In this document: positions 34,356 to 63,052 of the stretch, piece after piece | Layout: every line of letters starts with the position of its first letter | Position numbering within the stretch: position 1 is the stretch's first letter | Program-made: the position numbers and the translations under genes | The notes under the pieces: model-generated | The model's input: the letters and a program-made list of their open reading frames with translations, nothing else | What the model was told of the DNA's origin: nothing | The model's database searches: none | Origin: Xiphias gladius | Lineage: Eukaryota > Chordata > Actinopteri > Istiophoriformes > Xiphiidae | Direction of reading: 5' to 3' | Assembly (NCBI RefSeq): GCF_016859285.1 | Contig: NC_053409.1 | Span: 21,337,976 to 21,401,975, forward strand | DNA: 64,000 nucleotides

Positions 34356-34702
34356 CTATCAAAAAAAAAAAAAAAATGGAGTCAACAATATAAAGTGCTT
34401 TGACCTCTCTCTTTGCTGGACTGTTTCTTTAACGCTCAGTCATATTAAATATTTCCCATTAACCCAGACCTTGCTCTGCACTATCTCCTTGAAGAAAGAC
34501 TTGAACATAATGAATGGCGCACATAATCACATTTGCATGTAAATACACTTCACACATTTGAGCTGACGGATCTGCTTCTTGGACGATCCCAGCCCTACAC
34601 ACTCCAGTCTTTCCTTCTACAAGATGGGGTCTTTTACTTTGGAAATCTTTCAACGGCGTCCATACATTACAATTTTAACGTGCTCTAGAAAGCAAGAAGC
34701 TG

Positions 34703-37179
34703 TCAGTCCAGGTCCAGCGCTATGTCCAGACGTGGAAGTGCTGTCTGTAGCCTGTCGGCTGTCGTCTGTTTGTCTTTGATTCCCGGCAGGTCACTGAGAA
34801 ACAGATACTCCAGATTCCTGCGTGGAATTAATACTGGATTACTACATGAATTACTCAGAAGTTCTATGAAACTTTTTTGTCAACACAATGGATGAATCTA
34901 CTTCATTTAAACATACCGTAGAGTCCTTTATAAATATAAATAAATGGACAGAAAGGCTTTGAAATTTACCTCTAACACTCACCTGAGTTTGTGCAGGGCG
35001 ATGACGCCCTTATCGGTTACATTTCCACACGACACCACCTCCATCATGTACAAGCTCTCCTGCAGATTCTCTATTGAGCTCAGCCTCTCCAGGCAGGCGT
35101 CTTCAATGTAGATGCACTTGTTCAACTTGATTTCCTCCACGTATTTCAAACCATCTAGAAAAATTAAACCAAAAACAGGATCAGCACACTCTCTATTAAT
35201 TTAATTTAGATGGGCCGAAAGAGTATTTTACACCACGATAACTCAGTGTGGACTCTGGCACCAAAAAGAAACACAGTTTGGAGTGCTGCAACCAACACGG
35301 TCAGAGACAGTGCACTATCAGGGCCTGCCCAGTGTAAAGTATCCTGTCACTTGCGTCACTTTTGGATAACTAGACGCGGAGAGACTGCACTTTCACCCTC
35401 ACCTCTGCTTGTTAACACAGAGGGTTATCACTTTCAGGATAACAGCCGAAGTCAAGCTCGCGTTGACGTAGTTCATGTAAAATTTACACTTTCAGAAGAT
35501 GGTTTTAATCTCTGATTTTAATCCCTTTTAATAAGGGCCTCATTGGTCTGTTAATCCAAGACTTGAGTTCAGTGTCTGATATGTCGACAGCAGCTGGATT
35601 CATCCCCATGAAATTTTGTACAAACATTCATGGTCCCCAGGGGATGAATTCAAATGACTTTGCTGATTCCCCCAATTTCCTGAAGGTTACATGCTAACGT
35701 TACATGACTAGAATTGGACAAGTCACAAGGACAAGAACATAATATTCTCAACACTCTAACACTGACCCAGGTGGTCAAACCCCCTGTACATGATGCAGGA
35801 TTCGGTAGCGTCAATCCCCTGGATCTTGTATCTGCCCAGAGGCCCAGTCGGCAGTCCGTTGTAGTCGTGATGCCAGCGTTCGAAACCTTGGAACCTGACT
35901 TTTGCACCACATCTCAGCAGCCACTCTGCTGCGGCTCGGTCCGGGCCAACAGCTTTGATCCTCTCGTAGTCCACCCTGGATGAAGACCAACAAACAATCA
36001 AAAATACAGTGCACGCTGATGACATGTAGTGGGATGGATCACATTTGGTTGTTGCAGAGAAGGGGCCAGAAGAGAGGAGTAAAAAGGGTAGCACAATATA
36101 AAGTCCAAATGGCAACCAGTCCAGCGGGCTAGCGTTTTAACCCTAGCAAAGCACCACTGTTTGTTTATTTGGTTAAAATAACATTTTCGTTGTCACCTCC
36201 TTTAAAATTTGAAGACATGCTTGTTGTTCTCTGTTTCAAAACTTGTTTGACTTCATTTGGGATTTTTTGCCTGTTGGTCAAACTAAATAAACAAGACCAC
36301 AGAGAACTTTGGGATGTGACAACTTGTGCGGGCATTTGTCTTTTTTTTTGAATTCCTTATAGACTAAATGGTTCATTTATAAAAAAAATATAGAATAGAT
36401 CATGGAAATAATTATTGACTTCAGATGTATACATTTGACAACAATTGACTTGAAATCTCTACTCAACATGCAGCAACATAGATCTGGGCAGGATATCAAT
36501 ATTGTGAATACCAGATTATATGATATGAAACTATGGTTATCATGATGTTGTCATTTTCTGGTTGCAATGGCAACATAAAGTGTTCGTCTCTGTTTTTGCC
36601 TATCATAACCATTTTAATAGTGGTCATTTGTCCCTATTTTGTTCATAAATCCTGACCAAAACATTAACAATATTGTAAGTAAACAGTTTTGATTTTTCCC
36701 ATTAGGTTTGTCTGTGATTTAAAATATAATAAAAATAAAAAAAGTTGCTGTACTGTATCTTTTATTCTCCCTATTTACGTGACGGGGGGGGGCAGAGTAT
36801 TGGAAACACCTCTGAACATAATGCAGTTCATTCTAACGGCACGTTTAACTATGACCTCAGCGCTAAAACACATAAATGAATCGCCACCTCTGTGACAGAG
36901 ACTGAACTGAACATTACAGGCAAGACGTTATGGCGGAGCAGTGGTATTGGACTGCGCTGGATAACACAGGTGTACCTAATAAAGTGGCCACTGAGCGTGT
37001 GTGTGTGTGTCTGTAGGTTGCTAGCGTGCCTTTGCGTGCATTGCTGTGCGGCTAGCACAAGTACACTGTTCGTCTGTAGGTCAATTAACGTGGTCTCACT
37101 TGTTGAAAACTGCATTGAGCCATCCCCAGAAATGCCTGCGGCTCACTGCTCCCTGCACTGCCTTCGATAAAAGCCTCAT
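34703..37179 (-). CDS. dmac2l: DMAC2L (ATP5S, ATP synthase coupling factor B)
   Basis: DMAC2L is a small mitochondrial leucine-rich-repeat protein, known as coupling factor B of ATP synthase and related to the complex I assembly factor DMAC2. Coding exons in minus order: 37179-37100, 35975-35767, 35154-34983, 34817-34703, giving 191 residues. The N terminus is short and basic (MRLLSKAVQGAVSRRHF), then WGWLNAVFNK, fitting a mitochondrial presequence. Next come VDYERIKAVGPDRAAAEWLL, GPLGRYKIQGIDATESCIM, FDHLDGLKYVEEIKLNKC, NVTDKGVIALHKLRNLEYLF and SDLPGIKDKQ, with LRR-like spacing. Exon phases close exactly. A noncoding exon probably ends at 37332 (CAG/gtgag on the minus strand), joined to an acceptor at 37189. 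The human protein is 215 residues with a longer N terminus. The introns hold dispersed repeat fragments. Confidence 0.94.
35580..35690 (+). repeat. Dispersed repeat, copy 2
   Basis: The motifs catccccatgaaattttgta, caaacattcatggtccccag and gatgaattcaaatgactttg match the family noted at 28238-28400. It is in a DMAC2L intron. Confidence 0.5.
36870..37000 (+). repeat. Dispersed repeat end (caggtgtacctaataaagtg)
   Basis: The chain gacgttatggcggagcagtg, ctgcgctggataacacaggt and gtacctaataaagtggccac is a widely repeated sequence end in teleost genomes. A short TG run follows. The superfamily is not clear to me. It lies about 100 bases from the first coding exon of DMAC2L. Confidence 0.5.
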
Positions 37180-37331
37180 ATCCGTGAGCTGGAAAACAAA
37201 TTAAAAATAAAAAAAACCCCACAAAGTTAGCTCCGTTACTGGATTTGTTACTGGGGGGGGGGGCAGTTAAACTAACTGGAGAAACTGGGACACATTGTAG
37301 AAAGAGATTTAAAAAAAAAATAAAATCTCAC

Positions 37332-37652
37332 CTGTCCTCCAACAGAACAGGGTGTTTACATTTGGGTGGCGTCCATCGCTGTAACCTTTGACTCTTTGAC
37401 GTGTTAAGATACTGCAGTGCCATTGGCTGGGCGGGCTCACGTGACCAGCGTCTGGCCTGAGGGGCGTGGCTACGCCTCTTGGGAGAGAGCAGCAGGAGCA
37501 CGGGGAGCTAACAGGGGCGGCGGCGCGAGGAGGAGCAGTAGGAGGAGGAAGAGGAGGGGGAAACGCCGAACAGAAACCTCCGGGGGGAACTCTGTCGGGC
37601 AGTGGTGCAATGAAGGAGCGATTCTGAGGTGGCTTTTCCCAACGCTCCGACA
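37332..37652. promoter_or_regulatory. Bidirectional DMAC2L/L2HGDH promoter
   Basis: The two start codons are only 474 bases apart and point away from each other. Between them is a GC-rich tract containing CCATTGG (37420-37426, inverted CCAAT), GGGCGGG (37429-37435, GC box), TCACGTGA (37438-37444, E-box of USF/MITF type) and GGGGCGTGGC (37461-37470, KLF-type box), all within 51 bases. No TATA box was seen. Shared control of two mitochondrial genes is inference. Confidence 0.7.
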
Positions 37653-40600
37653 ATGATCCGGATACTGAGCGGCGCGTCTTTCAGGGCTGCCGGAGCAGCG
37701 CGGCCGAACCTGCCGAGGGGCATTACGAGCAGGGAGCTGCACAGGTGAGGGCGACAGTGGTGGAAGGGGTAGGCTGCTGCTGGCGGTGTGCTGTTGTCTA
37801 GTTTTAAGTTCCATGTGAGGAGTGAGGTGAGTGCTCCTCTGTCTACTTCATGTTTTAATTTTAACCCATGGCACAGATGAGTTTAAAAAAAAAAAGAAAA
37901 AGGAGCAGAGAAGCTTGAATAACCAACTTTTAACTGATCCCGGCAACTACCAAGGACATTCAACACCAAGAACCGGATTGCACAACTATCTCTCCGCTCT
38001 CTGCATAACCTGATCTGCTCACCCACATTGTTTAGGCAAACAACACGCTTGTGCCTGCTCCAACCGCGTTTGCCTGCTTTTAAACTCCCACTTGTCGGAC
38101 GCTTTGTGTGCAGGTATGTCTGCAGCGCGTTTTTTTTTTTTTTTACCTATGCCATCCACAGGCTAATATGGCGGCATGGCACGCATCTTATATAATGGAC
38201 CCCCCCCCGCTTCAAGTAAGCTGATGTTGTAAACCCCAAAGTTATTGATTCACAACAGTTTGTTAATCTTTCTGGTCTGTTGAGGGACACCGACGGGAGA
38301 TCCGAACCCGGTTTCACCAGGGATTAACTGCCGGATTTAATGTTCCTCAGGTTTGCGCAAGAACACCTATAGCCTCTGCCACTCCTGACAGTCCTGTGGC
38401 CCCTGAGGCCAAGTGTCTTTCTATAACATATTCGCCCCTTTGGCAGGTTTTCCTTCGGCGCTGGCGAACGGCGACCCGCCTGTGGCTGCAGATACTCGAG
38501 CTGTGATGTTCCCCAGGAACGTCGTGGTTCCACCCAGCGTTGAGCCTGGTTCCAATTTTCAGCAATGAAATCAAGATGTTGACTGCTCCCAGTGTCCCGT
38601 GCATTCACGAGAGACTTAAAGAAAAAGAAAAAAAAATCTTCTGCCAGACTTGTACATTGTGTTCTTACAGCTCTCTGCAAGCGCCTCACTATGTGAAACC
38701 CTATGGTGGATTGTGGACAAGTTGGATATACTGGAACTGCTGCTAACACTCTAGGCCCTCCCACCAGATAGTAGTCTTGTGGTAGTTGGGATTTTAAATG
38801 GATTTACTCGTCAGAGAAAAACATGTGACGGAGCTGGATGTTGTCTTTGTAGTTACAAGTAGTCTGTAAACTACAGCACTTGTATCAGGGGTTTCACCAG
38901 TGATCCGTTTCAAAGGTCTGTTGGTGGCTCGTACAGTGCTGTGCAGCTGGACATTGAACCACCGACCTAAATATTCTGCTCTACTTTCTGCCTTTTGCAA
39001 CCTGTGAAGCCAGTTGTTTATCAGTAGCCGTCTTAAACCGGATCTGCCCGTAACCTCGCCTCCTGTCCGTCTTTTCAGCACGTATGACGTGGCCGTGGTG
39101 GGTGCCGGCATCGTGGGCTTGGCCACAGCCAGAGAGCTCATCCTGCGACACCCGTCGCTCAGCTTCATCCTGTTGGAAAAAGAAAAAGAGCTCGGTGGGT
39201 GGAGGTTTAGCAGCTGTTTTTGTGAAGGAAGACAACATGTGTTGCAGAACAAAAAGTTTTTTGTTGTTGTTCTTCTTTTTTTTTTGTTTTTTTCCTGTGG
39301 CAGTGAATAAACCTAGACACAAAGCGTAGTGGATGACTACTTGGAAAATGACACATTTATTGCTGTGTTGCCTCTGTACTCCAGCACAATGAATCAGACA
39401 CAATGGCTATGGAGGTTAAGTGCCAAGTTTCAGCTTGAACTCAAATGTGGTGGCTGAACAGCGTAGGAATTATAATCCTGTCATTTTTCCTGGGCAGAGT
39501 CCAACACTCCTCACCCGTTGAACCCCATCAAGCGCCCCTAAACCCGAAAGCCGTTTAACTTCTGAGTCGTCGTTTCATTCTAAATCCAGTGTGCAGGGGC
39601 ACAGAGCCAAAGCAATAAAAGAATGTGTGAGTGTTCTGATATTTAGAGACTGCACTAATTACTGCAGTTCTCAAAGCAATGGGATAGCATTTAAAAGCAT
39701 AAATGAAATACCTGATCTAACTTAATACATCCTGCTGGTCTCATGTGGGAGCACTATGTGGTTTTGAAATTTGGTTTGTGGCCCTTAAGGTAAACCCTGA
39801 AAAAATGTGTCCTGCATGTATCTTCATATTTACTGTATAAACATGATAGTGGGGTCAGTCTCATCTAACTCCCTGCAAGAAAGCAAATAGGTGTTTTAAA
39901 CTCAAGAATCTAGAAAACTAGCATAAGTCAGTGGGCGTTAATAAAACGTCCTTTTATTTCTATTCTTTTTGTTCTCCAATTTCTTTTTCTTACTCACCAG
40001 CTGTGCACCAGAGTGGGCACAACAGTGGCGTCATTCACAGCGGGATCTACTACACGCCGGGGTCGCTGAAGGCCCGCCTGTGTGTGCGAGGAGCCACTTT
40101 AGCCTACGAGTACTGCGAGAAGAAAGGACTCCCTTACAAGAGATGCGGAAAGGTCTGCCTCAGTGTTTTAAGCAGACAAGACGTAACACAGCATGTTTAC
40201 TTTGGATGATCCGCTCAAGGTGCTCGGCTGAGTTGGGATTGCAAGACACATTACATTAATACATTCATGCAATCCAGGGATTGTGAAAAAACTCAGATTT
40301 TTAATAAGGGGCGTTGTCATTTTGTTGACAGGTAAATAAACTGCATGATTTTCATGACTAAAAAAAAGAAATCCACAGAATCAGAGTACTTTGCTGTAAG
40401 AGCACATGTTACAGATTCTTACTCAGCACAGCTGAACACACAGCTGAGTAAATTTTACTGTCAACTCTTTTTATAGATAGGATAAATAACTTTTGTTTTG
40501 TTTTTTTGGCATTTTTTGCCTTTTTATTTAATAGTTGACGGTCCTGAGAAAGACAAGAAAATTGGCAGAGAGAGAACGGAAACTATCATTAATCAGACAG

Positions 40601-42586
40601 TTTCTTTAATAAGTAAAGAAGACAAAAAATCTGAGCACTTGAAATCTTGATTGGATGCCGGGTGATGTGAATATCTGTCACGTGGATCATGGCGTTGCGT
40701 CTGTCTCAGTGTTGATCGCTGGATTTCTGCTTTGGCAGCTTATTGTGGCTGTGGAGCAGGAGGAGATACCCAGACTTAAGGCTCTGTATGAGCGCGGGAT
40801 GAAGAACAACGTGCGTGACCTGAGTGTTGTTGATGCCAAGGGAATCCGGGAGCGAGAGCCGTACTGCAGAGTAAGAGACTTCAAGACAACATTTTTCAGT
40901 CAGGCAAAAGAGAAAGATTGCAGTGGAGGCTTACGCTGTGTCATCTGTTCAGGGTATAATGGCCTTGGATTCACCCTACACCGGCATTGTAGACTGGAGG
41001 ATGGTGGCCCTCAGGTATGGCACAGACTTTGAGGAGGCAGGCGGCACGGTGGTAACCGAGTATGAGGTCAATGACATTTCCATGGCCAAGGAGAGCCCGG
41101 CAGGGAGCACCGAAGGTTAAAAAAAACCAAAAACGGTTCTGTTCATTAATGTGTCAACACAGTTATAATTACATAAGTGCTGTAGTTATTTAAAGTCTAC
41201 CTTTATATGTATGTCTTCTTTTTTTTTTTTTTTTCAATTCCATTTGCAGGAATGAAATATCCAATCGCAATCCAAGACAAAAAGGTAAGACACAGACACA
41301 AAAGAGCATCATAATGTTGAGACTGTGCTCGGTTCTTTGCATTCTTTGCATTGTATGGCTTTATCAGGGTAACGAGGTGCGGTGTCGTTATGTCCTGACC
41401 TGTGGAGGCCTGTACTCAGACCGCCTGTCGCAGATCTCTGGATGCAGCCGGGAGCCACGCATCGTCCCCTTCAGAGGAGATTATTTGGTCCTGAAGCCAG
41501 AGAAACACTATTTGGTCAAAGGAAATATCTACCCTGTAAGTCTGCCGAAGATCCATACGTTCACAAGTCAACATCCACATAATTGGTTTGATCTGCAGAT
41601 GTTTCTCATCATATGCTGCTTTTGTTTTTATTAAATATTTTTACAGGTCCCTGACCCCCGTTTCCCCTTCCTTGGAGTTCACTTCACCCCAAGGATGGAT
41701 GGAAGTGTTTGGCTCGGTCCCAACGCAGTCCTCGCCTTCAAAAGGGAGGGATACAAAGTGTTCGACTTCAATGCAAGAGACTTTGCAGATGCACTCTCAT
41801 TCAGGTACAACATCAAGTTTGATCTGCTCTTATTTTCCTATCTGTGTTAGTGTCCTGGAACTGTATTTTGAACAGTTTTCTGCAGATGAATGTAATGACG
41901 ACTCTGATGATTCGAACATATTCTGACATGATCTAATTGTAGCGTAGTTGTTGCATGGTAGGTGACTCCCACTGAATAGTTGGTCTTCGTTCTCTTTATG
42001 CTGCAGGGGCCTTCAGAAGCTGGTGTTGAGGAACATAACGTATGGGATTGGAGAAATGTATCGAGGCGTATTCATTGGTGCTCAGGTTAAAATCCTGCAG
42101 AAGTACATCCCTGAACTCTCGCTGAGTGACGTGCTCAGGTAGACTAATGACACGAGACCTAAAATTGCATATTCTCTGTTTCAAGCTTTTGGTTTTATGT
42201 AAGAAATCTAGATCTATACGATCTAAATATCAGTGTATCTCCTGGTTTGTAGAAATACTTAGCTCTTTTTTATTAGATGCATTTAACTCTGGATGTAAAA
42301 ACTCAGTTAATTAAATTACTATCTCAAGTTTTCCAGCACAATGGTTTTATTCAAAAGTATTTCTGTAACCCTGGTTGTTTTCCTCTCCAGGGGCCCCGCA
42401 GGAGTTCGAGCTCAAGCCCTCGACCGGGACGGGAACCTCGTGGATGACTTTGTTTTTGATGGTGGGGTCGGGGATGTGGGCAGTCGGGTGCTCCACGTGC
42501 GTAACGCTCCCTCGCCGGCGGCCACCTCCTCCCTCGCCATCGCTGAGATGGTCGCAGACGAGGTGGAGAGCCGCTTCTCGCTCTAG
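37653..42586 (+). CDS. l2hgdh: L2HGDH, L-2-hydroxyglutarate dehydrogenase, mitochondrial
   Basis: L2HGDH is an FAD-dependent mitochondrial enzyme oxidising L-2-hydroxyglutarate to 2-oxoglutarate, a metabolite-repair reaction. Ten exons: 37653-37744, 39079-39194, 40001-40152, 40739-40870, 40953-41115, 41250-41284, 41368-41535, 41647-41804, 42007-42138, 42391-42586. They join to 447 residues (human 463). Exon 1 gives an Arg-rich, acid-free presequence ([20 protein letters not shown]). The FAD-binding GxGxxG appears as [20 protein letters not shown]. Next come [20 protein letters not shown], a region ending [48 protein letters not shown] and the terminal [17 protein letters not shown] and [14 protein letters not shown]. 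The donor after 41115 is gttaaa, a weak site. Intron 1 (37745-39078) and intron 2 (39195-40000) contain no supported gene. Confidence 0.95.
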
Positions 42587-44200
42587 AGAAACACGGCGAT
42601 CGCAGACGGAAGACGGGAAAAAAAACTTCAGCTTCATGACACCGAGTGAAACTGCAGTGTTGTATCAAGATGACGCTAAGTCAGCATCACCGAGACAATT
42701 TTATTACAGGTCAAGCCTTAATTTAGGGAGGAAAAAATGACATATCTTTGACTTAATTACATTTTTAAGACTGTTTTTACGTAAGTATTGCAATTTCAGG
42801 TCGTGTAATATGTTTACTCCACCACATTTCAACATAAAAATTCATTTTTCTGCGCTACGTCTCCGTCCAAAAACAAAATATATCATCAGTAACTCCTAGG
42901 CAAAGTGTTAAGCATAGAACGGAGGTTATTAGCCCCAATGATTTTACCATCAGTTTGAAAGATTAAAATAGGAATGCAGAAATGCACAGATATACTGTAA
43001 TGAATGTGAACTCAACTCTTTTGGGGGAAATTACCATTTTAAATTGGGGATTTTTAAGAATATAATTCTGGAATGAAATTTCTTCTTTTTCTTCATTTGT
43101 GTTGTTTATTTTCTAAGCCACCGACTCTGTGAGAAGGGTTTGTCTCTGTCATTTAGTTATTGTAAAGCCTACTTTCGGTCCAAATTGCTGTAAATCCTTT
43201 TTGGGAAGTTTGTAGGCAAAAAAAAAAAAAAAATTCCTCCACACTCAAAAATTTAATATTTAAAGATGATATATATTTTTTTAATGATCCCTGATTTTTA
43301 CCAAGAACTCATATGGGACATTTGGGATTATTTTATTACTGGTTTATCTTATTTTGGAAAGAAACTCATCATGTAACGCACAGTTATAGCTACAGAACGC
43401 ACAGTTTACAGAGAAAGATGGGTAATGCTCACCTCATTTGAGGATTGGATAGTTTTGGCTGCCAAAATAATTTTGTTTTATGTCATATTTAAAATAAGGC
43501 AAACTAGGAAGACTTGTTTTTTATATGGTTTTTTTTTTAATGTGTGTTTGTGGGGAGGGGATTTCATGTCATTCTGCTACAATTTGCTCTTTGTTGTAGT
43601 TTCAGAGCCTTCACATATTGCTAAAAATGTCCAGGTAATGTTCCTATAAAATCGGTATCCCTTACTGCTATTTCAACCCATTTATTTTAACGATGTATAT
43701 GCATTTTTTTTAAATTCCAGATGTACCAACGTTTGCGTTCTGCGTTGCCATTATATTTTCAAATATGTACTGCATATTCTTTGGTATATAAATCTTTTTT
43801 TTATTTTTTATAATATATATATAATATAAACAAAGTAGGAAATTTTGGCAGAAATTCACCAACTTCCAATATGCCCAGAGAAAGGAAACAGAAAACGGTA
43901 AAAGGAAAAATGAATTGTGTTAAGTTGTTCTTTATGGTACAGGTGTTGCCGGAGATTTGACCTTTTTAATTTTAAGTTAATTTAAGCACTTATACACTTT
44001 GTCCACTGGGAGGCAGAATCACAGCAACAAACATACTGTATGAGCTCCATTATACAGTGAGCACAAAACGCATCTAAATTAGATGCCGCTTTCGAGCCAA
44101 TGCTTCTTAACGTTCGTGCTGTTAATGCCCGTGTAATGCTGTAAAAATAAAAGTGTCCGCCTTTGCTTAAAAAAATGCCTACTGGTCTAATAAAATGCAT
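42587..44200 (+). other. l2hgdh: L2HGDH 3' UTR and downstream AT-rich DNA
   Basis: About 1.6 kb of AT-rich sequence with A and T runs and no gene. The first canonical signals are AATAAA at 44146-44151 and 44189-44194, so a long 3' UTR is likely unless a variant signal is used. Confidence 0.5.
44146..44151 (+). terminator. l2hgdh: Candidate L2HGDH poly(A) signal
   Basis: First AATAAA after the stop, with a second at 44189-44194. Confidence 0.45.
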
Positions 44201-44409
44201 TTGATAATGTTTCAGTTGTGTTTTTGTAAACACTGGTCGGTTCCAACAGGGGAGTGGATGAGTAAAAGTTGGTTTTATATGACCCCCATCTATATTCGTG
44301 AAACTGTTAATCTTCTGCTTACACTCTGGGTCTTCATTGTAATGAGGCAGAAAGCCCTGCCTTGTTTTTTTTTTTTTGCTTTTTTTTTTGTTTTGTTTTT
44401 TTTTCTCTC

Positions 44410-45276
44410 CCCGTCCAATAAAATGTGAAATTACGCAGCGTGCGTCCCTGACAGCGGACGCGGCGCAGAGAGCGGCGGCAGACAGTCAGGCAGCGGAGTT
44501 GGTACGAACATCTTCGACTTCACGAGCCAAAAGCACCTCGACTGCTCCTCAAGCTGCCCCGCTCACAGATATGCCTCGGACCGGTCGCGGTTTGCGGGGG
44601 GGGGGTTTACGTCGGATTTAGCGCCCGATCGCCGCGGAGAAGATGACTAGATGTGAAGCAAACAGCGCAGGAGAAAGTGTGCCTTGTTCGGAGCTGAACG
44701 GATCGTCTGCCACAACATAAAACTCGGAGCGCATCAAGGCCAGCGGCAGCCTGTAGCACTGGTTAGCTGGTCGGCTAACGCTAGCCTGTTAACGTTACAG
44801 GTGTTCAGGCAGAAAATAAACCAAACGCAACTTGTAGCTGTAGTTAGCTGGCGACAAGCTGGGCTCCCATGTCGTGACTTAAAACTGAACTTAATGTGCC
44901 TGTTATAAGCTTTTTAGCAAACGCCAAGTAGCAAGTATAACACTTAGCAACATTGTTATTAGCCATTAGCTTTTTAGTCAGACGCTGTCCCGTGTTTACA
45001 GCAGCAGCAGGCTAGCCTCACTAGCCACCAAGCTAGCGAGTTAACTTTATAGCTACATGTGCTTATTTTCTTTTGTAGCTGATTTTTCGCCGTTTAACCC
45101 GACTCAACCCCGGACTCGCAGTGTAGTTTAGCGATACTCTTCATATTTGCAAGCCAGCCACTTTGACTTTTTCCACCGTGCCTGCCCTGGACTGACCCAC
45201 CCACAAGGACTCTCTATCCGGGGCCGATGCTGACAGTTCAGCCCGGATCACGGCAACGCCAGGAGCCGCTACAGCA
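44410..45276 (+). promoter_or_regulatory. sos2: SOS2 promoter and 5' leader
   Basis: A CpG-rich stretch (about 44430-44660) lies after a CCAAT (44415-44419) and leads to the SOS2 start. From about 44760 to 45140 the leader is packed with TAGC/GCTA tetramers, a feature often seen near teleost transcription starts. Short upstream ATGs with early stops occur (for example about 44642), so the true start point matters for translation. The transcription start is not determined. Confidence 0.55.
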
Positions 45277-61040
<15,764 letters not shown>

Positions 61041-63001
61041 GTGGGGAAGGCCTGCACAGTTAATTCATTAAAAAGCTGTCAAAATATCAATATTGTTTAT
61101 TCCTGGATTAGAGTTTGATCAAAAGAGGAATTATTTCACACCTGTCACTCATGCTTTAAAAATGCTGTGGTGCAGAATCACTGATCACAGTTCATGGAAT
61201 AGAGAGTTAACTCTAATCGTAAGCATCCTGTTTTCACACAGTTTTTTTTTTTCCCATGTGCTGAAAAGAGGTTCTGCCAGCTACTGAAACCACTAACTGG
61301 CTTTGTGTAGTAGTCATCTTCTCATGGGTAATTTGAGTTTTGCCAGCATCACCAGTTTTACAATAGATGTGGGATAAACATTGTCTCTGCTGCATTTATT
61401 CTGGTGTGATGCCAGCAACCCCCGTGCAAACTTTGCCCCATTCCTCAATATTAACAGCACATTGGAACCAAATTACTGTGTTTTATACACTATTCCTTTG
61501 CTGCAATAAGCTTAAGATAAATTTCAAAGCTGCTGTTGATAGTAACACATCATATCCTGAATATGTTTCATACTAAATGCGTTTTAATGTCAAGGCAGAG
61601 GTGTAGGCCTGTACCGTGCAACAACCATGGGAAGTTGTGACAGTGTTAGTGAGGTGAGCTATTAAAAGCTTGACCTGTCTCTCAATAAAGTTGATCTTTA
61701 GATTTCTTTTTAGCACTTCTTATTTGGAACAGAGTAGAAACATTTTGTGGATTAAAAAGGACTGTTATCATCCACTAGACAGTGCTTGATGAAGGAGAGC
61801 GGATCAGAAGACAACAAGGAAAGACAACAATTAACCTTAAAGTTTTTCTGGATGCTCACAGAAGCTCAGTACTGCATCGCAAGACTAGTAAGAGTAGTTT
61901 ACTACATAAGAAACTGTGGCGGTTGCGCATGAAACAAGTGTAAAGTAACGGCTGCTCTACGATTTTATTATCTGATTTAAAAATAGATTAGAAGGAATAT
62001 CAGCAACCTGTAGTAAGACGACCCTCCATCATCCCCAATTGCTATATTCACCCAAAGTTGTTGGACACTGGTGAAAAGTGTAAAGACGTACTCCAACTCT
62101 TGTGCTGAAATACCGGAGCTGTGGCCAGCTTGCTCTAAAGCCGGCTCATAAACAAACAGTCATGTTTCTGACTGTAAACTTAATTACAAAGCCATTTCAG
62201 CCAAATCCAGGATAAGAACATTTAAAGATTACAACTGAAAGTCTGTAATCGGCTAACTGGTAATCAGCGTCATGGAGCAGAACTGGGCCAATGCTAAATT
62301 ATTCTCTTATCATCTGTGGTTAGAGACAGTTCTCTCTTCTGATGGATGACTTGACAGTCAGAGAAATCATCCTGTATGCAGAAGGTCCCTTGGAGCAGCC
62401 AATGTGTCCATGCCTGAAAAAAAAAGGCTCCAACAATTTTGTACCATCTCCTGAGGCACCACCCACGCTCTCTGTCCCAGTAAACAGTAAATTGGCGGTA
62501 ATATCTGTCTCAGAGGGTTAACCAAAGAAACAAATTACAAATTACAATGTGTCTAATATGCCAATGAAGTACTTTAAATTCCCTTAAAAGAAAGGGAAAA
62601 AGTATGGCAATGACTACGGAGTAAAACAGTGAGTCTATGGGTTGAGAAAAAGTGAATGGAAATTTGAGTTTAATTGGTCGCTGTGGCTTTGCATATTTTG
62701 GGTTGGATAATTTGTGGTATCATTTGGGTGAGGAGAATAAACCTTTGTGAGGCCCAGTGGAATGCAGAACATGTAATTATGTTGAGACAGGAACAACATC
62801 TGCAGCCCTCGCCAAAATAACCTCAATTATGTCTGTTGAAACGCAGCGTAATCTGAAATTACTCTGAGATGCCAAGACAGTGTTACGGTCAAATAATGAC
62901 AAGACTGTACTTCTATTCAGACTTTAGCAGTCAATAATGACTCCGTGCTATTTTAGGGTTCTCATCTGCTTGACTAATGATTTCCTCTGGCAAACTGAGT
63001 C

Positions 63002-63052
<51 letters not shown>

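Noticed and set aside
37309..37814. Open frames of about 114 codons on the minus strand over the L2HGDH start
   Set aside because: They are Pro/Ser-rich readings of the CpG-rich promoter and exon 1, not matched to any family.
38324..38764. 146-codon minus-strand frame in L2HGDH intron 1
   Set aside because: It contains a poly-Phe run from a T-rich tract and no family resemblance; probably chance.
63002..63051. CRISPR-like or coding poly-Val/Cys repeat
   Set aside because: A plain trinucleotide microsatellite with no spacers, inside an intron.
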